A stretch of DNA of 64,000 nt from Warburgia ugandensis (GCA_035236585.1 CP141134.1:21134414-21198413), one strand, 5' to 3'; numbered from the stretch's first letter, positions 10,174 through 23,600 are shown. Notes: generated by a model from the sequence alone, not told the origin. Made by a program: numbers and translations.

Positions 10174-10570
10174 CCCTATCCTTAACATTTTTCAGGATAG
10201 TTCCACTCACAAATAGAAGACGTCTCAGGAGATATTAGTGCTACAAGCAAGAGAATCAAATAAGAGACAATTATACATGTAAGTAAACTCTCTATCCTTT
10301 GGACATGTATTTGTATTAATTTACAGTTGGGTTGTGTGCTGTGACTGGAAAGACCTGGGAAAAAACATTTATGGTTTCTAAAGTTTTTCAAAAATTACTT
10401 TGGTTGTTGTGAAAGCAAATGACACTTGGGGTTTTCAAAATGAGTTTAAAACTAAAGATTTTCTGCTGCATTGCATGGTTTTTATAAAATGGTTTTCAAA
10501 TAGGGATTCATCTCGCCTTAGGAATTAGATATTGCATTTAAAAATGCATGGGAAAACCCGGGTCGTCACA

Positions 10571-11239
10571 CTAAGATCTCTAGCTTCTCCCTTGATCAAC
10601 ATTGTTGGGTTTTCGACTTGCAAATTTGGTTGCTTAAAAGCTTTTCCTACTTGAGTGTTAAAATTTTTTTTTCTAATCATAGTTACTGTTGTGATAGAGG
10701 CTGATTTTGGCAAATTTGCTAGAAATAGAACCTTGGTCATCATCTAACTTGTTGAGAAAAATTGGGTATCTTACGAAGGTATAGTCCTCATTTGAACTAT
10801 TAGTCATAGACACTTTTACTATCTTCATCTTCTTCTTGGACTTTTACTGAAGGGCTTGAGTGTCTTGATGAACTCCTCTACTATATCCGGGGGAGACAGG
10901 TTTAGAGGGATAGTCATATAATATGGAAGTAGAGGATAGAGTGTAAAATCTTTGAAAATCTTTGGCCTCGATGACCCAACATAGTTCAATGTCAATGTCA
11001 TGCCTTTTAGTGTTATGATAGTGGCATCATCCTTCTCCTTTTCATTTCATCAACTCTACAATGGGAATGTGCACTACTCAAAGGATTTCTTCATATGTCA
11101 TCCTTATTTCCAATATCTGTTCTTGCTTAGACTTCATCTCTCAACAATCATTGATCTTGTGCTTATATCATGCAGGTCACAGTAGTGGAGGAGGGGATGG
11201 TCGGATATTGTGCATACTTCCTTAGGGCTACTAAAACTT
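10571..11239. other. Unassigned stretch right of solo LTR B
   Basis: Begins with the right CTAAG duplication. By position it may be the downstream part of the gag-bearing relic at 11240-13110 (which reads right to left), but I could not recognise protease or RT motifs. Confidence 0.35.
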
Positions 11240-13110
11240 TTGGCTTGAACTTTCCTGATTCAATCAACTCTTGCAGCCAGATCTTGAACTCATAGCATTG
11301 ATTGGCATAGTGGGCAGAAAACTAATGATATTAGCAAAAAAGATCAAGCATTCTCTTAGTATGACTTCTAGCTTCTAAGGTAGTCAGGGTTTTACAGACC
11401 CCATTTTATGCAATTGTTGAGAGGCTAAGCTGGGTGTGATACGTAACTCCACATGCTTCTTCTGAAAGATTTGCAGGCATGATCGATAGTAATGATCCAA
11501 AGTCAAATGGTTCTCACCAATTTTCCCTTCTCCGTCAGCATGTAAAAGATCATTTCAATAGACATGGTTAGATTTGCAATCTAATTAGTGAGCTCATCAA
11601 CCTTGCCATTAGCCCAAATTATTGTCCCTTTTATCCTTTTTGATCAATCATCTGGAGCAAGTTTTTGATGAGTGTTAGACTAGACATCAAAACTATTGAC
11701 CATATGGCATTCCAAAATTTCAGGTTTTCTTGTCACAATTTTTGGCAATGGTTGACTCTAATCAAGTTCCTCCCATTCTAGATCTAATCACACAAGCTTT
11801 TGCACCATTTCTTGAGTTTTTTTGAGCTGGTTAGCAATTCTAGCTTCTGACAGCTCCAAAGAGTATGTCGATCTAACCTTGCAATGGATAGTCCTACCCC
11901 TTCTAAAATTTTATAGAGACTGCATTCAACTCAGCAAATTGAGTCATGTGGTCTAAGATCATCTTCTAAATCGTAGCAAACTCCATATGAAGGTTGATGG
12001 CTTGGAGGCGGGTGGCCAACTTTAAATGTGGGTTTTGTTTTAGTTATCCTAATAAATATAATGTTTTCTCATGAAGTAACATGATTAAGGAGAGAATTGG
12101 TCATGACATTTAGTGTATATAGTCTCTCTATAAGTCCCTTTTCAATCATTTCCTCAACTCCCTTCAAAGTCCAACAATCTCCCATGTCATGCCTGAGAGC
12201 TCTATGATGGTCACAATACTTCTTGGGACTGTATTCTTGGTGGATTTGTGGGAGCTAGTATAGGATTAGGAAGAGTGACGACATTCTATTTGAGAAGTTT
12301 TTGCAAGGCTTTCTTGCAAGTCATACCAATCAAAGTATAGGCCTTCTTAGTTCTTGAAGCTAATGTCCTAGTAGGCTGAACTTGGTTTACCTCAACCTTT
12401 TGGGGTTCTTGGTCATGCTAAATTTCCTCTTACATTGATGGGCCTTTTCCTTTACTTCCACCACATTCATATGGTGTTAGAATCTCGGTTAGTAAACCAT
12501 GCTTAGTCCCGTGCCTAATAGTTTTTAGGGCTTCCACATCTCCAAAGCATTGGACATACAAAGATGAAAGGTAAGTGCTATTCAAATTTCTAAGGATGAT
12601 TTGTATCTATTCCTATTTTTTGGGTTTAACCTTCATCTTTGCTACTTTCTTTGAATCAAGTGACAAATCCAAAGAATACTTCATTGGGTTTATCTCAAAC
12701 TGGAACCAAATCCTAGGTAAATCTCATCTTGGATATTGTACTAAAATTGGGTGATAAAGGCATTGGCCAAATAGTCCCAAGTTCTTATGTGGCCTTGTCC
12801 AAAGTTAGCCAACTAGTCATTGTGAACTCGTAGGGATCCAAACTATTTAGTTAGACACTTGGGTGGGTTTTTGGACATCCCTTACCATTGTACTTATCTA
12901 TCTTTGGCATCTTGAAGTCCTTGGGAATACCTGTATGGCCAAATGACTTGAGAGATTCAACAACAATCTTAATAGCTTCCTCTAGTCTTTACTTGCATTA
13001 AGTCTATATTCATCTGATTGGACTCACTCAAATCAATTCAAGGAATGGTTTGAATTATAGTTGTCTACAGTGGGGCTGGCTTAGTTTATATAAGAACCAT
13101 TTAAGGGGTA
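11240..13110 (-). mobile_element. Decayed Ty3/gypsy gag relic
   Basis: Reading the minus strand right to left, capsid-like segments appear around 12690-12930 (FKMPKIDKYNGKGCPK; further on, a block with YLANAFITQF). A nucleocapsid-like block follows around 12130-12240 (YCDHHRALRHDMGDC, then LKGVEEMIEKGLI). A second block of similar type lies around 11255-11330 (HYANQCYEFKIWLQELIESG). The C-x2-H/H-x4-C spacing followed by 'LK-x-IE-x-LI-x-G' is seen in gag of some non-chromovirus gypsy lineages. The relic has many breaks and no LTRs that I could find, so it is old. It is not closely related to the Athila-like cluster to its right. Confidence 0.55.
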
Positions 13111-16033
13111 GGCTCAAGGTGAGATTCCTTTGGTGCATCTTCTTCATCCTCTAGGTTGAATGTGGTGCTTCTTGGAGTTGTCTCTTGATGGAAATATTTT
13201 CTTTAGAAATCTTGTTCATGGTCATTCTCATGCTTACCATTTAATAGGCCATTTTGTTATGAATCTTTTCAAGAGATTGGATTCTAGTGTATGTTAACAT
13301 GGTTAGGATGGAAAAGGTTCACAATGCTAGTTCTGGATTATCATGAAGGTTAGGTGAGGATGAAGGTTCAAGATGGATGGAGCTTGGTGTTGGTGACGTG
13401 AATTCACTACATAGTAATTTTCCCTTCTTGGGTCTTTTCCATCCCTTCTACTTTATGGCTAGGGCTGCCAATTTGACAAGGATTATCCATTATTTGAATC
13501 AAACTTAACCAAATAAATATGCAATGGAATGCAAATCCTATGCAACTCCACCTTCATTATCAAGATATGTATAGGGTGATTTCTTGTGTTTTGGATTTGA
13601 TTTTTTACCATGAAATAGGTAAACATCATTATAGATTGCTTTGTGTTGATTCCTTGACATTACTCTTGTTTTTGAATGAATAACTAATCCTAAAAGTGAA
13701 ATAAGGCCTAGAGGAGAGTGAAGGGATGAGGTCTCAATTCTATAATTCAATCATGTTTGGTTTCTCAGTTTCTCTATAAACATCTCCTCTGCCATATTTG
13801 GTTGTGATTTTCAAACAAGAAATTCTATTCATGCTACTTGTGTTCAATTTCTAGAAGGAGATTCTATTAATCTTTGTTGACTAGAGTCATGTCAATCTTG
13901 TTAATGGTTGGTTCCTTTCTTTGCATTTAGGTCGAGTTTCATCATGTAAGGAGTTTACTAATGATAAGGTAAACCTTTTAGTTAGGGAGGGCATTGAGTT
14001 ATAACCTTTTAGAGCCATAATTCTCATTTTGTATATATATTTTTTATTTGTTAATATTTTCTCTTCTTTCTTTGTTTGCTATAAGTATAACATTCTATCA
14101 TCAAAATCTAATAAATTTTGATATAGCTCATCTATAAGGCTGTCCTTCTAATTTATGAGGAAAAGTTAATTTTAAACTATTCATAGATCATGTGTAAGAT
14201 GATAGCATCAACTTGATTATGCAAAACTTTTGGAGGGAGGTTAATATTTTAATGATTAAAATGATAGCTAGTTCTTCACTTGATCTTGCCCAACTAGTTA
14301 TCAATCTTTTGGTGTCACTAAACTACTTATCATACATTGCAAAGTATTTGAGACTTTTGGAATAGATCAACCAAAGGTATCTTTCCCATGTCGAGTTTTT
14401 TTTTTTTTTTTTTTTACTTTTTTTTTATGTCACATTTTGTCCTATTGGTTTAAATCTAGCATGTTTTAGAAAACATGTGACAAGCCAAGTTTTCTCTTTT
14501 CTATGTACTTAAGAAGTATTACTTTATGGGCCCGTACTCTATTATTTCTTTTTTTGTTGTAGGCAAAACTAACTATACAACAATTGCAAGCAGCTTAGAC
14601 ATTATGCAAGAGATTGCACTAAAGTGGCTATCATAACAATTTGTGATCTCTCAACCCCCCAAGGTATGGATGACAGGCTCAAATCTTTATCTATTTCTAG
14701 ATTGCTTACTATTTCAATGTATATTTATTCTAAAGTATGTTTCAACTTGAATGGTTTTGGTTTTTCATTAAAATTATAATCTTTAGTAATAATTTAAGTT
14801 TTTCATTCCCCAAAGAACTTGCAAAACTAAATAGTGTGCATTGTCTACTATTTGAATGGAATGGAATGGATAGGGAATGCCATATATTTGAACCATTAAA
14901 AATCATTGGATTAGATACAAAATGACGGTATCCAAGTCATATTTGATGCACTAGTAGCTTTACCTATGGCTTCTTTTCCCAAAGGAAGTCAAAGGAACAT
15001 GAATTAACAACATTCAAGCTAGAATCATGACCCACAAGCTTTCTTCATTGGTTGCCTCACAATAGACAAAACACAACTCAAACACTTTCCTATCCTAAAC
15101 CTAACTAGGTATTTTAAAGGGGATATAAATTCCAAAAAGTTAAGCACTCTATGGGTTATCTACACGATATGAAGCTCATGTGGAGTATGAAATAGGTTAA
15201 GGCTAAGGGTTCCTTCAGTGTAGTGCTACCTACTAGGAATACACATCTTCATAAGCCAATAATTAATTTTCCATATGCTTGTGCAACTAAAAAGATTCAT
15301 TTACATGCCAATTCTATCTTAAGGCTACTACTTTGTAGTTGTCTTTAATAAATGTTGCACTTATTGGTTAGTCATGAGATAACAATAGAAAACTTAAGGA
15401 GCATTATAGCAATTCAATATCAAGGTGATGGAGTTAATAGGATGAGGAAAAATTGAATTCTAGGTCCTTATAAACCTAAAATTATCATTAAGATAGAATG
15501 GGACTAGGAATCCACAATCAAGAATAGTTGCTAAATGTGATGCTGGCAATAAAAATGAAGATGATTTTACTCAATCATTTGAGTAAAGACTTAATGCATA
15601 CGTGAATATGTCCAAAGTATATATGTACATAGTACATAATCTCAACATCTCGAAACATTCATTTGACTTGATTGGAGGAATGTTTCAGAAAGAGTATAAG
15701 CATTTATTCCCTTAGACTTGAGAGGCTCATATACTAAAGTGGGCCCCATATTTATTTTTCATGAATAAAAAGGTAGAATCTAATATAGATGATTGTTTGA
15801 AATATATATTGGACTCACCAAGAGGATAAGTTGCTTAATTTGAGATGTACAACCTCATGAAAAAGATATTCATGTAGGGACCATCATTGAGTACACTTAA
15901 GAAATACATGCATGGTATTTAATAAATAAGTTTATCAAATTGATTTGGTAAATTCACTAGCAAATGAGAAGGCTCACATAACTTTTGAATCTATTTAAGT
16001 TTATTGTAATCCATGTTCAGAAAAGATAATTAT
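13111..16033. other. Unassigned AT-rich stretch
   Basis: No recognised gene, LTR end or TIR was found. Short frames at 13538-13750 (minus) and 14737-14925 (plus) have no family I recognise. A 20-base poly(T) run lies at 14396-14415. It is probably old repeat DNA. Confidence 0.35.
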
Positions 16034-18211
16034 TGTTGAGTCTTTCGCAAGTTATATCTTTTGTAAGTACGGGTCGATCCCATAGGGACTCACTTTAAGA
16101 ATTTGAAGTCTAAATAAAATTTAATTGTTTAAAATTTAAAATTAAATGAAAAAATTAACTAAAAGTGCAATCAAACTTTAGATGTATTTAATCAGTGCAA
16201 ATTACAAAAATCCAATTTAAAAAAGACAAAAATTTAACTAAAAAAAGAAAAATCTACTTTCCTAGATTGATTATCATCAATTTCTTCTGATCTGGGTTCA
16301 TAAACTTCAACCAACCTTTATCAATCTCTTCATGGTACTTTTGATTGATGATTCACTGGATAGATTAAGCAGATTCCAAAAAATCTGAGAGATCTGGGCT
16401 AAATAAGGATTTTGGGTTTTGACGACTCAGATTTGATTTTTGAAGTTCAGATTAAAGGTCAGAAACCTTAATCAAGCCAAGGGATGTTGTAAGAATGTAA
16501 TATAAAAATTAATTAAAGATATCAAGTGAAACAAAGGAGAAATAAGGAGATCTTTATTGTTAAGGCCAACACATTGATTAGGTTAAGGCTTAATTAAATT
16601 AGTTCAGACTATGCAATTCCTGGATAATAGAACATAGAAAAAATAAAATTGAAATAGCATTAGGGACATAAATGGTATTAAAAAGAGGATAGATTAGGAA
16701 TTTAAGTAGTTCTGGAAAGGATAAAAATGAAATTAAACTGAAAATCTGATTAAAACAAAAAAAGAATAGGAAACCCGATGGAGGGGGAGATGGAAGCCAG
16801 AGGAAGAAAAGAACTGGGTGTTTGATGTGATGATGGCTGGGTGGTGGAGAAGCTAGAGCTACTGGATTGGCTGAAGATGATGTAGGTGAAGCTTGGCCGG
16901 TGCGGTGCTTCTCGGGTTCTGGTGTAGAGGCATGATGGAAGAAGATGATGTCATTATTAGGCTGGAGAGCTGTGCGATAGAGAGTTGTTGGGAAGATGTG
17001 ATGTCGGGGTGGTGGAGAACAGAGTAGTAGAGGGGAAATCTAGGTTGCTGGTTGGAGATGAATAAGACGATAGAACTGGAAAACAGGGGAGATAGATGTG
17101 GGTGGTGTGATGGAAAACAGAGATAGATGACCTGACACTGGATGGTGCATGTCGGGCCATCAACTGGGCAGAGGAGGAGGGACTGATGATGCTGGAGCAG
17201 TACTGGACAATGGTGATGGGAAGTGAGTGAGACCGTGTCGAGTGGTGAAGAAAGTCAAGCAGCTAGGGGGAAGTTTGGCGTGGATAGAGAATGGAGAATA
17301 GGGGGCAGACTATGATGAAGCACAATGGTGGAGTGGACAGGTAAAGGAGAAGGTGCGAGTAGAGGTGCCGAGTGGGCTGGAGGTGAGTGAACAAAAATGA
17401 AACTAGAACTCAAGAAAGGAGAAAAGAAAGAGGGGCTTGGTTGACGTGATGGGAAACTGAAAAGCAAGGGAGATGGAGAAGTGGGTGAACTGAAAACAGG
17501 GATGTAGTGGTACGCAAAAGAGAAGAGAAAGGGAAGGGTGTGTGTGAAAGGTAAGTAGAGAATTAAGGTGGAAATAGGAAAATGATGAACAGAGATGAAC
17601 ACAAATGAAAAAGTAAAATAGAATGGAAAGTAAGAAAAGAAAGTATAACAGTAATCCCTCTCCCCTGCGGCTGACTCCTCCTTTTAAAGCCTTATGCCTT
17701 TCCTTACAGGGAAGAGTTTGTTTCCACTTGGAAACTTCTTCCCCCTTTTAATCAAACTCTTCATTCCAAAGTTATCTCCTATTTAGGAAATCTTATCCAT
17801 AATTTTCTTTCCTATAATTAGAACTCATCTTCTTCTGGGAAATCATCCCGTCTTTCTTTTGTGAGTGATCTGGCCCATTCAATGCCCTTTAGGATGATCT
17901 TCATCGTTGAAATTTGATCTGACACTAATCAACACAATCTGACACCTAATATCCAATCCAATTGATCTACACTAGAATTAACCAACCAGACCACGATTGG
18001 GTTGATTTGCAAAACAAAAGACTAGATTAGAATCATCTAAACTATACATTATACCTCTAATTAGCTCTCATGATTATCTAATCATTAATTTTGACAAATT
18101 AATGGTTAGATGATCAATTAGTGCTAAAATAAAAATTACAATTCTAATCAATTAGATGGTCTAATTGATTACCAAGTTAGGGGTATTTTGACCAAAATAG
18201 AGCACTTAACA
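16034..18211 (-). mobile_element. Element C, 3' LTR (Athila-like), 2178 bp
   Basis: On the minus strand it opens TGTTAAGTGC at 18211 and closes GACTCAACA at 16034. It is preceded by the purine-rich tract GTTGGGGGTG at 18212 onward. The 3' part carries a 'GGGATCGACCC' stretch like that in the other LTRs of the cluster (TGGGATCGACCT at about 35330). The middle (16770-17640) is strongly purine-rich on plus, which produces proline/serine/phenylalanine-rich chance frames on minus (16957-17163 and 17255-17602). Confidence 0.75.
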
Positions 18212-18232
18212 CACCCCCAACTATCATTTTGC
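18212..18232 (-). other. Element C polypurine tract
   Basis: The minus strand reads AATGATAGTTGGGGGTG just before the LTR start. It matches the GTTGGGG-type tracts of D, E and F and marks the plus-strand priming site of an LTR element. Confidence 0.75.
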
Positions 18233-20065
18233 TTCCAAAGAAAAATATGCAAAAAATCATTTTTCAAAAACTAATACAAGGTGTCACTTTCGTAGGTACT
18301 CACGATTTCATTTAGCGCATGCAACAAGCCCTTGAACCCCTAGGTTACCCCTTATGGACGAATTATGCCTTGTAAGGGTTTGTAGTGAATATGCCTACAA
18401 AATTCAATAAGGTTAAGTCCCCTATTTTAGCTCAGAGAATCCTCATTCATTAGCAATCTACTAGTTTTTCGCAATTTAATGGAGAATATTTGACAATTTT
18501 ACACACCATACACATATTAAAGACATTTTGTTTGAGTTATTTCTTAGAGTGCATGTGTGTGTATAGCCACATAAATCTTGACTTCTAACTAGATATGCTT
18601 AAATTCCATTGAAAATATGTCTTGACCTCAAATCTTCACAGGTATACTCTCAGAAATGAAACTCTTAGATAAGGGTTTAAATGTATTTCTATCATTATGT
18701 GATGGATTTCAACAAGCTAATGGTTCACATAAATCTTTTAAATGCTCATGAGACAAAGGAAAGTGATCCTTAAGAGTGGATGTCATTATCAAGAATATTA
18801 GGGATCTTTTACCTTAATTGCTTCTTTTTATCTCGTCTTTTAGGCTATGTTCCACATAAGATCAATAAGTCTTTACTAGGACAAAATGTAGGCTTAGGAT
18901 AGGTTCTGAAAAGAAGAGTATAAGGATTTCAAAGGTTCAAAATTGAGTAGAGGTCTTCAATGAATATTTGTTACGATAATTTTTCTTTTGGGTTGTACTT
19001 GAATTGAATCTCTCTTTTAGATTTTGTCTTTCTCTTTCAATTTGTTTTTTTAATTTTCTTTTTCTTTGGCTTCTTTGGAAGAAAGACTATTCATTTTCCT
19101 CACTTCTTTGACTTTTTGTCCTATGTTTGAACAAATTTCTACTAACTCTACTCATTTTGACAATGGGTAATAGGTATTTATTTACTGGCTTGTTCTGGGT
19201 TAAGGTAAATGGGGTTAAGAAGGAAAAGCTTAATAATAGGCTAAAGGGCCTAACTAGTGGTATGATATACTGGATAGGTTTTATATCTCAAGGCTGAGCA
19301 AGGATGGCCTATATCATTTCTTAGCTTTCTAAAGCCTATCAGATTCAATAAATTTTTTGGAATTAAAGTTATTAGTCCCATTTATTCTTGATGTTTAATC
19401 AAAACAAGGATAATAGGATCACACTAATTTATATATGTTGAAGAAATTGTGGAATCACTTATAACTCTTTAAAAGAAGATAGTCCCTAAATTTCACTGGG
19501 TTATAGGTCTCCATTGATTTTTTTTAGGGTCTCTAAGTCATACCCCTCTATTAGTCTTGACTATGTGCTATTTGTAAATGGTTCCTGAGAATTAAATTTC
19601 ATAAAATGCTTCAAAAAATGGATAATATGCAGAACTAATCATATGCATTCCCATTAAGAGATGAAAATAGTGGAATTATTAAATTTTGAACATCTAGTTC
19701 CTATCATAGTAAGGGAACTCTACCTTAAAAGCTTTTTTTTTTTTTTAAAGAATCAAGAAAACTCAAGAAAATTCAAAATACCTAGATGCATCTACACCCC
19801 CCAACCTAAATGAAACATTGTCCTCAATGTTGAAAAACATAGGATCTATATGATAATGGAAGGATGTAGTAGATGGAGATTTGAAAAACATCTGGGTTGC
19901 CTTTGAGGAAGTTTTAAGTTTTACATCTTCAGCCAAACATAATGATGAGTGCGAAGATGGTACATTGCAAGGCTCCTGGAGTGGTAATTTAAGGTGGGTC
20001 ATGATATTGAGGTGCCTCTAAAAGTGTCTCTTCAATTTTAGGGTCAAGCAATTCTAAGAAAGGTT
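18233..20065 (-). mobile_element. Element C, 3' non-coding domain
   Basis: Lies between integrase and 3' LTR. It is shared in outline with D (30112-32138), E (about 37790-39542), the left flank of F (about 25930-26901) and F-right (about 59200-60045). Shared marks are a purine-rich tract about 0.8-0.9 kb from the LTR and a conserved stretch running up to the polypurine tract. No env-like ORF is visible. The 79-codon frame at 19763-20002 is not one I recognise. Confidence 0.6.
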
Positions 20066-21200
20066 TTAACCTTTGACCATTGACTTTTTGAATTTCTCCA
20101 TCCTTTTCAATCTCGATGGCCCCATGAGGATAGATTTTGTGTACTGTCTAGTCCATCTAGATCTAAGTTTTCTTGGGAATATATGTAATCTAGAGTTATA
20201 CAATAAGACCTTTTGACCAGGTGTGAAGGATTTTCTTAAAATATGTCTATCATGTATAGCCTTCATTTGGTCTTTGTACAATCGCACTAAATCATATGCA
20301 TCTTTCCTCAATTCTTCCAACTCATTGAGTTGGAATTTTCTGTGAGTTTCAGCTGAATCTAAGTCAAAATTTAGCTTTTTGATAGCCCAATATGCCTTGT
20401 GCTCTAACTCTATTGGTAAGTGGAAGGCATTTCCATAGACCAGGCGGTAGGGTGACATTCTTATAGGGGTTTTATATGTTGTACTATAAGCCTATAAAGC
20501 ATCATTAAATCTTAGAGACCATTCTTTCCTACTTGGATTGATTGTCTTTTTTAGAATCCACTTTATTTCCCTATTGGATACCTCTACTTGACCATTGGTT
20601 TGAGGGTGGTATGGGGTAGCTATTCAATGGCTGACACCATACTTTTTCATTAAATTCTCAAACATGTTTTCCCTTATCACTTTTTATGGTTCTTGGAGTA
20701 CCAAACAGTGCAAAAATATATATTTTTAAAATTTTTTACCACAGCATTGTGGTCATTGGTTTTGCATGGTATAACCTCCACCCACTTGGACACATAGTCC
20801 ACTCCCACTAGGATGTACATATTTCCAAAAGAATTAGGAAAATGTCCCATTAAATCTATGCCTCAAACATCAAAAGGATCTATGATAATGATTGGGTTTA
20901 AGGACAACATATGTCTCCTTCCTAAGCTTCCTAACTATTGACACTTTACACATGCTTTGCAGTAAGCATGTGCATCCTTAAATATTATAAGCCAATAAAA
21001 TCCACACTGCAAAATTTTTGTGGCTATTTTTTTAGAGCTAAAATGGCCCCCACATGCATGATCATGACAAAAGGAGATGATTTGATTATGTTCACTATCT
21101 GGTACGCATCTCCTAATTATTTGGTCAACAGATCGTCCCAAGTAAAATATCAAATCTCGGTTAAAAATCTCTTTTTATCTTGTTTAGTCCAGTGATGAGG
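20066..21200 (-). pseudogene. Element C integrase region (fossil)
   Basis: The minus strand shows the zinc-binding end around 20935-21153 (CHDHACGGHFSSKK, then YCKACVKCQ: the HHCC pattern). The core follows around 20520-20620 ([20 protein letters not shown], including the catalytic glutamate region). A C-terminal segment lies at 20066-20458 ([20 protein letters not shown], then [11 protein letters not shown]). Sequence and order after RNase H are those of Ty3/gypsy integrase, closest in memory to the Athila lineage. The region is broken in several places. Confidence 0.8.
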
Positions 21201-21866
21201 CATTTGTCCTGTAACAAGATAATTAATAATATCACTATACCAAGGTAACTGGGAAATATGCAATTACTTCTCATCTAGGAATGACTTAGTTATAGGCCCA
21301 TGATTGCTAGTGTGCTCCACCACTAATCTAGATAAGTCATCTGCTACTATATTTTTTGAACCTTTCTTGTCACTATTTTCTAAGTCAAACCCTTGTAACA
21401 GCAGTATTCAATGGATAAACCTAGGTTTTGCGTCCTTTCTAGAAAGGAGGTACTTTAAGGCCGCATGATTTGAGTATACTATACTTTAGACCCTAATAGG
21501 TAAGATCTAAACTTATCCAAAGCAAACATTATAGCTAACAACTCTTTCTCAGTGGTTGAATAGTTGAGTTGCGCCTCAGTTAGTGTTTTACTAGTGTAAT
21601 ATATCACATGGGAAGTTTATCAATGCCCTACCCCAAAACAGCTCCAATGGCATAATTTAGCGAGTCACACATTATCTCAAATGGTGTGTTCCAATCTGGT
21701 GGTCAGATAATAGGTGCAAAAGTCAACTCGGCCTTGAGTAGCTCAAATGCTTTCTTACAGTTTTCATCAAAGTCAAAGTGGCCTCCTTTGTAAGGGGATT
21801 GACAATTTTGCTAAAATCCTTGATGAAGCTTTTTTAAAAGCTAGCATGTCCTAAAAAGGAGCAAAT
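21201..21866 (-). pseudogene. Element C RNase H region (fossil)
   Basis: Between RT and integrase the minus strand carries RNase H-like blocks homologous to those clearer in element D (43564-43800, with [20 protein letters not shown] and [12 protein letters not shown]). Identified by position and this match. The region is decayed. Confidence 0.65.
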
Positions 21867-22640
21867 TTATTTAATCGTCCTTGGTGGAGGTAGGTTGGCC
21901 ATCAAATCCACTTTTTCCTTATCGACTTCTATCCCATTGGGTGATATTATGTGGCCTAATACTATCCCACTCCATACCATAAAATGACACTTTTCCCAGT
22001 TTAAGACAAGATTCTTCTTCTGACACCTTGTAAGAACTAACTTTAAGTGGTGCAAACACTTATCAAATGATGACCCAAATACTAAGAAATCATCCATGAA
22101 CACCTCAAGGAATCTTTCTACAATGTTAGAGAAAATGCTCAACATACACCTTTGAAATGTAGTTGGAGCATTACAAAGCCCAAAAGGCATACATCTATAG
22201 GCGAAGGTTCCAAAAGAGTAGGTGAAGGTGGTTTTCTCCTGATCCTCTAGTGCTATAGGAATCTGGTTGTAACCAGAATATCCATATAAAAAACAATAAT
22301 AGCTATGTTCGGCCAATCTCTCTAGCATTTGGTCAATGAACGGTAGAGGAAAATGATCTTTCCTCATGATTGCGTTCAACTTTTGATAGTCAATGCAAAC
22401 TCTCCACCTAGTGGTCATGCGACTATGTACTAACTCGTTATCCTTATTTTTAACTAATGTGGCCCCAGATTTCTTAGGTACAACTTGAGCGGGGTTGACC
22501 TAAGTACTATCAGAGATAGGGTATATGACGCCAACATCTAAGAGATTTAGGACTTCATCTCTGACCACATCCTTCATATGAGGATTCAATTGTCTTTGGG
22601 TTTCCCTAGAAGGTTTTGCATTTTCTTCTAAATGTATCCT
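21867..22640 (-). pseudogene. Element C reverse transcriptase (fossil)
   Basis: The clearest pol segment in the window: 183 codons are open at 21867-22418 on minus. Visible blocks are WRVCIDYQKLNAIMRKDHFP, LPFIDQMLERLAEHSYYCF, GTFAYRCMPFGLCNAPTTF, the catalytic VFMDDFLVFG, and LNWEKCHFM followed by GIVLGHIIS. These are diagnostic of Ty3/gypsy RT and match the Athila lineage in the CHFMV and SYYCFL regions. The N-terminal part extends to about 22640. It belongs to a decayed element. Confidence 0.88.
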
Positions 22641-22826
22641 ATGCTTGCATATGGTTGGACTAATCCCTTTTATGTTTGCTATCGTCCACCCTAGAGCAAT
22701 TTTATGTTCCTTAAGAACATCTAAAAGCTTACGCTCCTATTCTTTATCTAAATCTGATGCTATTATTATAGGTAAGGTTTCATCTGGGCTTAAGTATGAA
22801 TATTTCAAGTTGTTAGGTAAGGGTTT

Positions 22827-23600
22827 TTAATCCAAAGATGGTGGTTGCTCTATTGAGGGTGTCTGGACAGATTTAGAAGGTGGGAGTGGTTCCACATAAG
22901 GACCCCACTTGGAGGTAATAATGATTGGTGCAACATCTAGAAGATTGTTTACCTCCTCAATAGACTTGTCTATATTAAATTCTCCATTAAAGTGCATGAG
23001 ATAAGCCTCTAGTGGGTCAAAGATGGACAATGGTGGATGAATCTCATTAATTAGACTCGTGATCAAATTGACATCACATGAATCATTGAGGTCTAAATGT
23101 TGTTGATCGGCATTAAAGACATTAAGCTTAACCTTCATATTGTTGAACGAGAGTTTTGTTACACCATTCCTACAATTAATAATGGCATTGGACTTTGCCA
23201 AGAATAGACGTCAAAGGATGACTGGGATCTGACTACTGAGATCAGATACAGGTTAGGTGTCTACTGCAATGAAATCAATAGGATAATAAAACTTATCTAC
23301 CTATATCAACACATCTTCAAACAAACTATAAGTTATTTTGATTGATCTGTTAGCTAATTGCAGAGTAGTAGCAGTTGGTTTTAACTCACTGAGTTTTAGT
23401 TGCTCATAGATAGAGTATGGCAACAAGTTAACACTAGTCCCTAAGTCAACAAGTGCCCTATCTATGACATGATATCCAATGATGCAAGTAATTGTAGGAC
23501 ATCCTGGGTTTATAAACTTTGATGGGGTCTTGTGTTGAAGTAAAGAGCTTACCTGCTTGGTGAGGAAAGCTTTCTTATGGACATTCAACTTTCTTTTTCT
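22827..23600 (-). pseudogene. Element C protease and protease-RT linker (fossil)
   Basis: The minus-strand segment 23301-23588 reads ALVDLGTSVNLLPYSIYEQL, the retroviral-type aspartic protease active-site context. Segment 22827-23201 carries MAKSNAIINCRNGVTKLSF and the linker block SIEEVNNLLDVAP. The linker block recurs in element D (44786-45295) and, notably, in the pol-less element E. Confidence 0.8.

Larger units (their letters stand above)
7769..10570 (+). mobile_element. Solo LTR B, chromovirus (Tekay/Del-like) family, 2802 bp
   Basis: Starts TGTAATGCCC and ends CGGGTCGTCACA with a perfect 5-bp duplication. It is related end to end to solo LTR A. The 5' part carries the 'AAAATCACCCAAAACGGAG' and 'GAAGTTACAGCC' stretch familiar from chromovirus U3 regions. 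TATAAAAAGCCCC at 8181-8193 gives the promoter and the plus-strand orientation. No internal domain is present, so this is a solo LTR. Part of the extra length over copy A comes from a 38-bp tandem repeat at 9339-9450. Open frames within it (8053-8481, 8283-8624, 8657-9007, 9617-9811) are GC-rich chance frames. Those at 9617-9811 and at 867-1082 are related only because the LTRs are. Confidence 0.88.

Noticed and set aside
17255-17602. 115-codon Ser/Pro/Phe-rich frame, possible secreted protein
   Set aside because: It is the complement of a purine-rich tract in element C's LTR, and the composition explains the apparent hydrophobic pattern.
18233-20065. Env-like ORF downstream of integrase, as in some Athila elements
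   Set aside because: No frame of suitable length or membrane-type pattern was seen. The 79-codon frame at 19763-20002 is too short and unrecognised.
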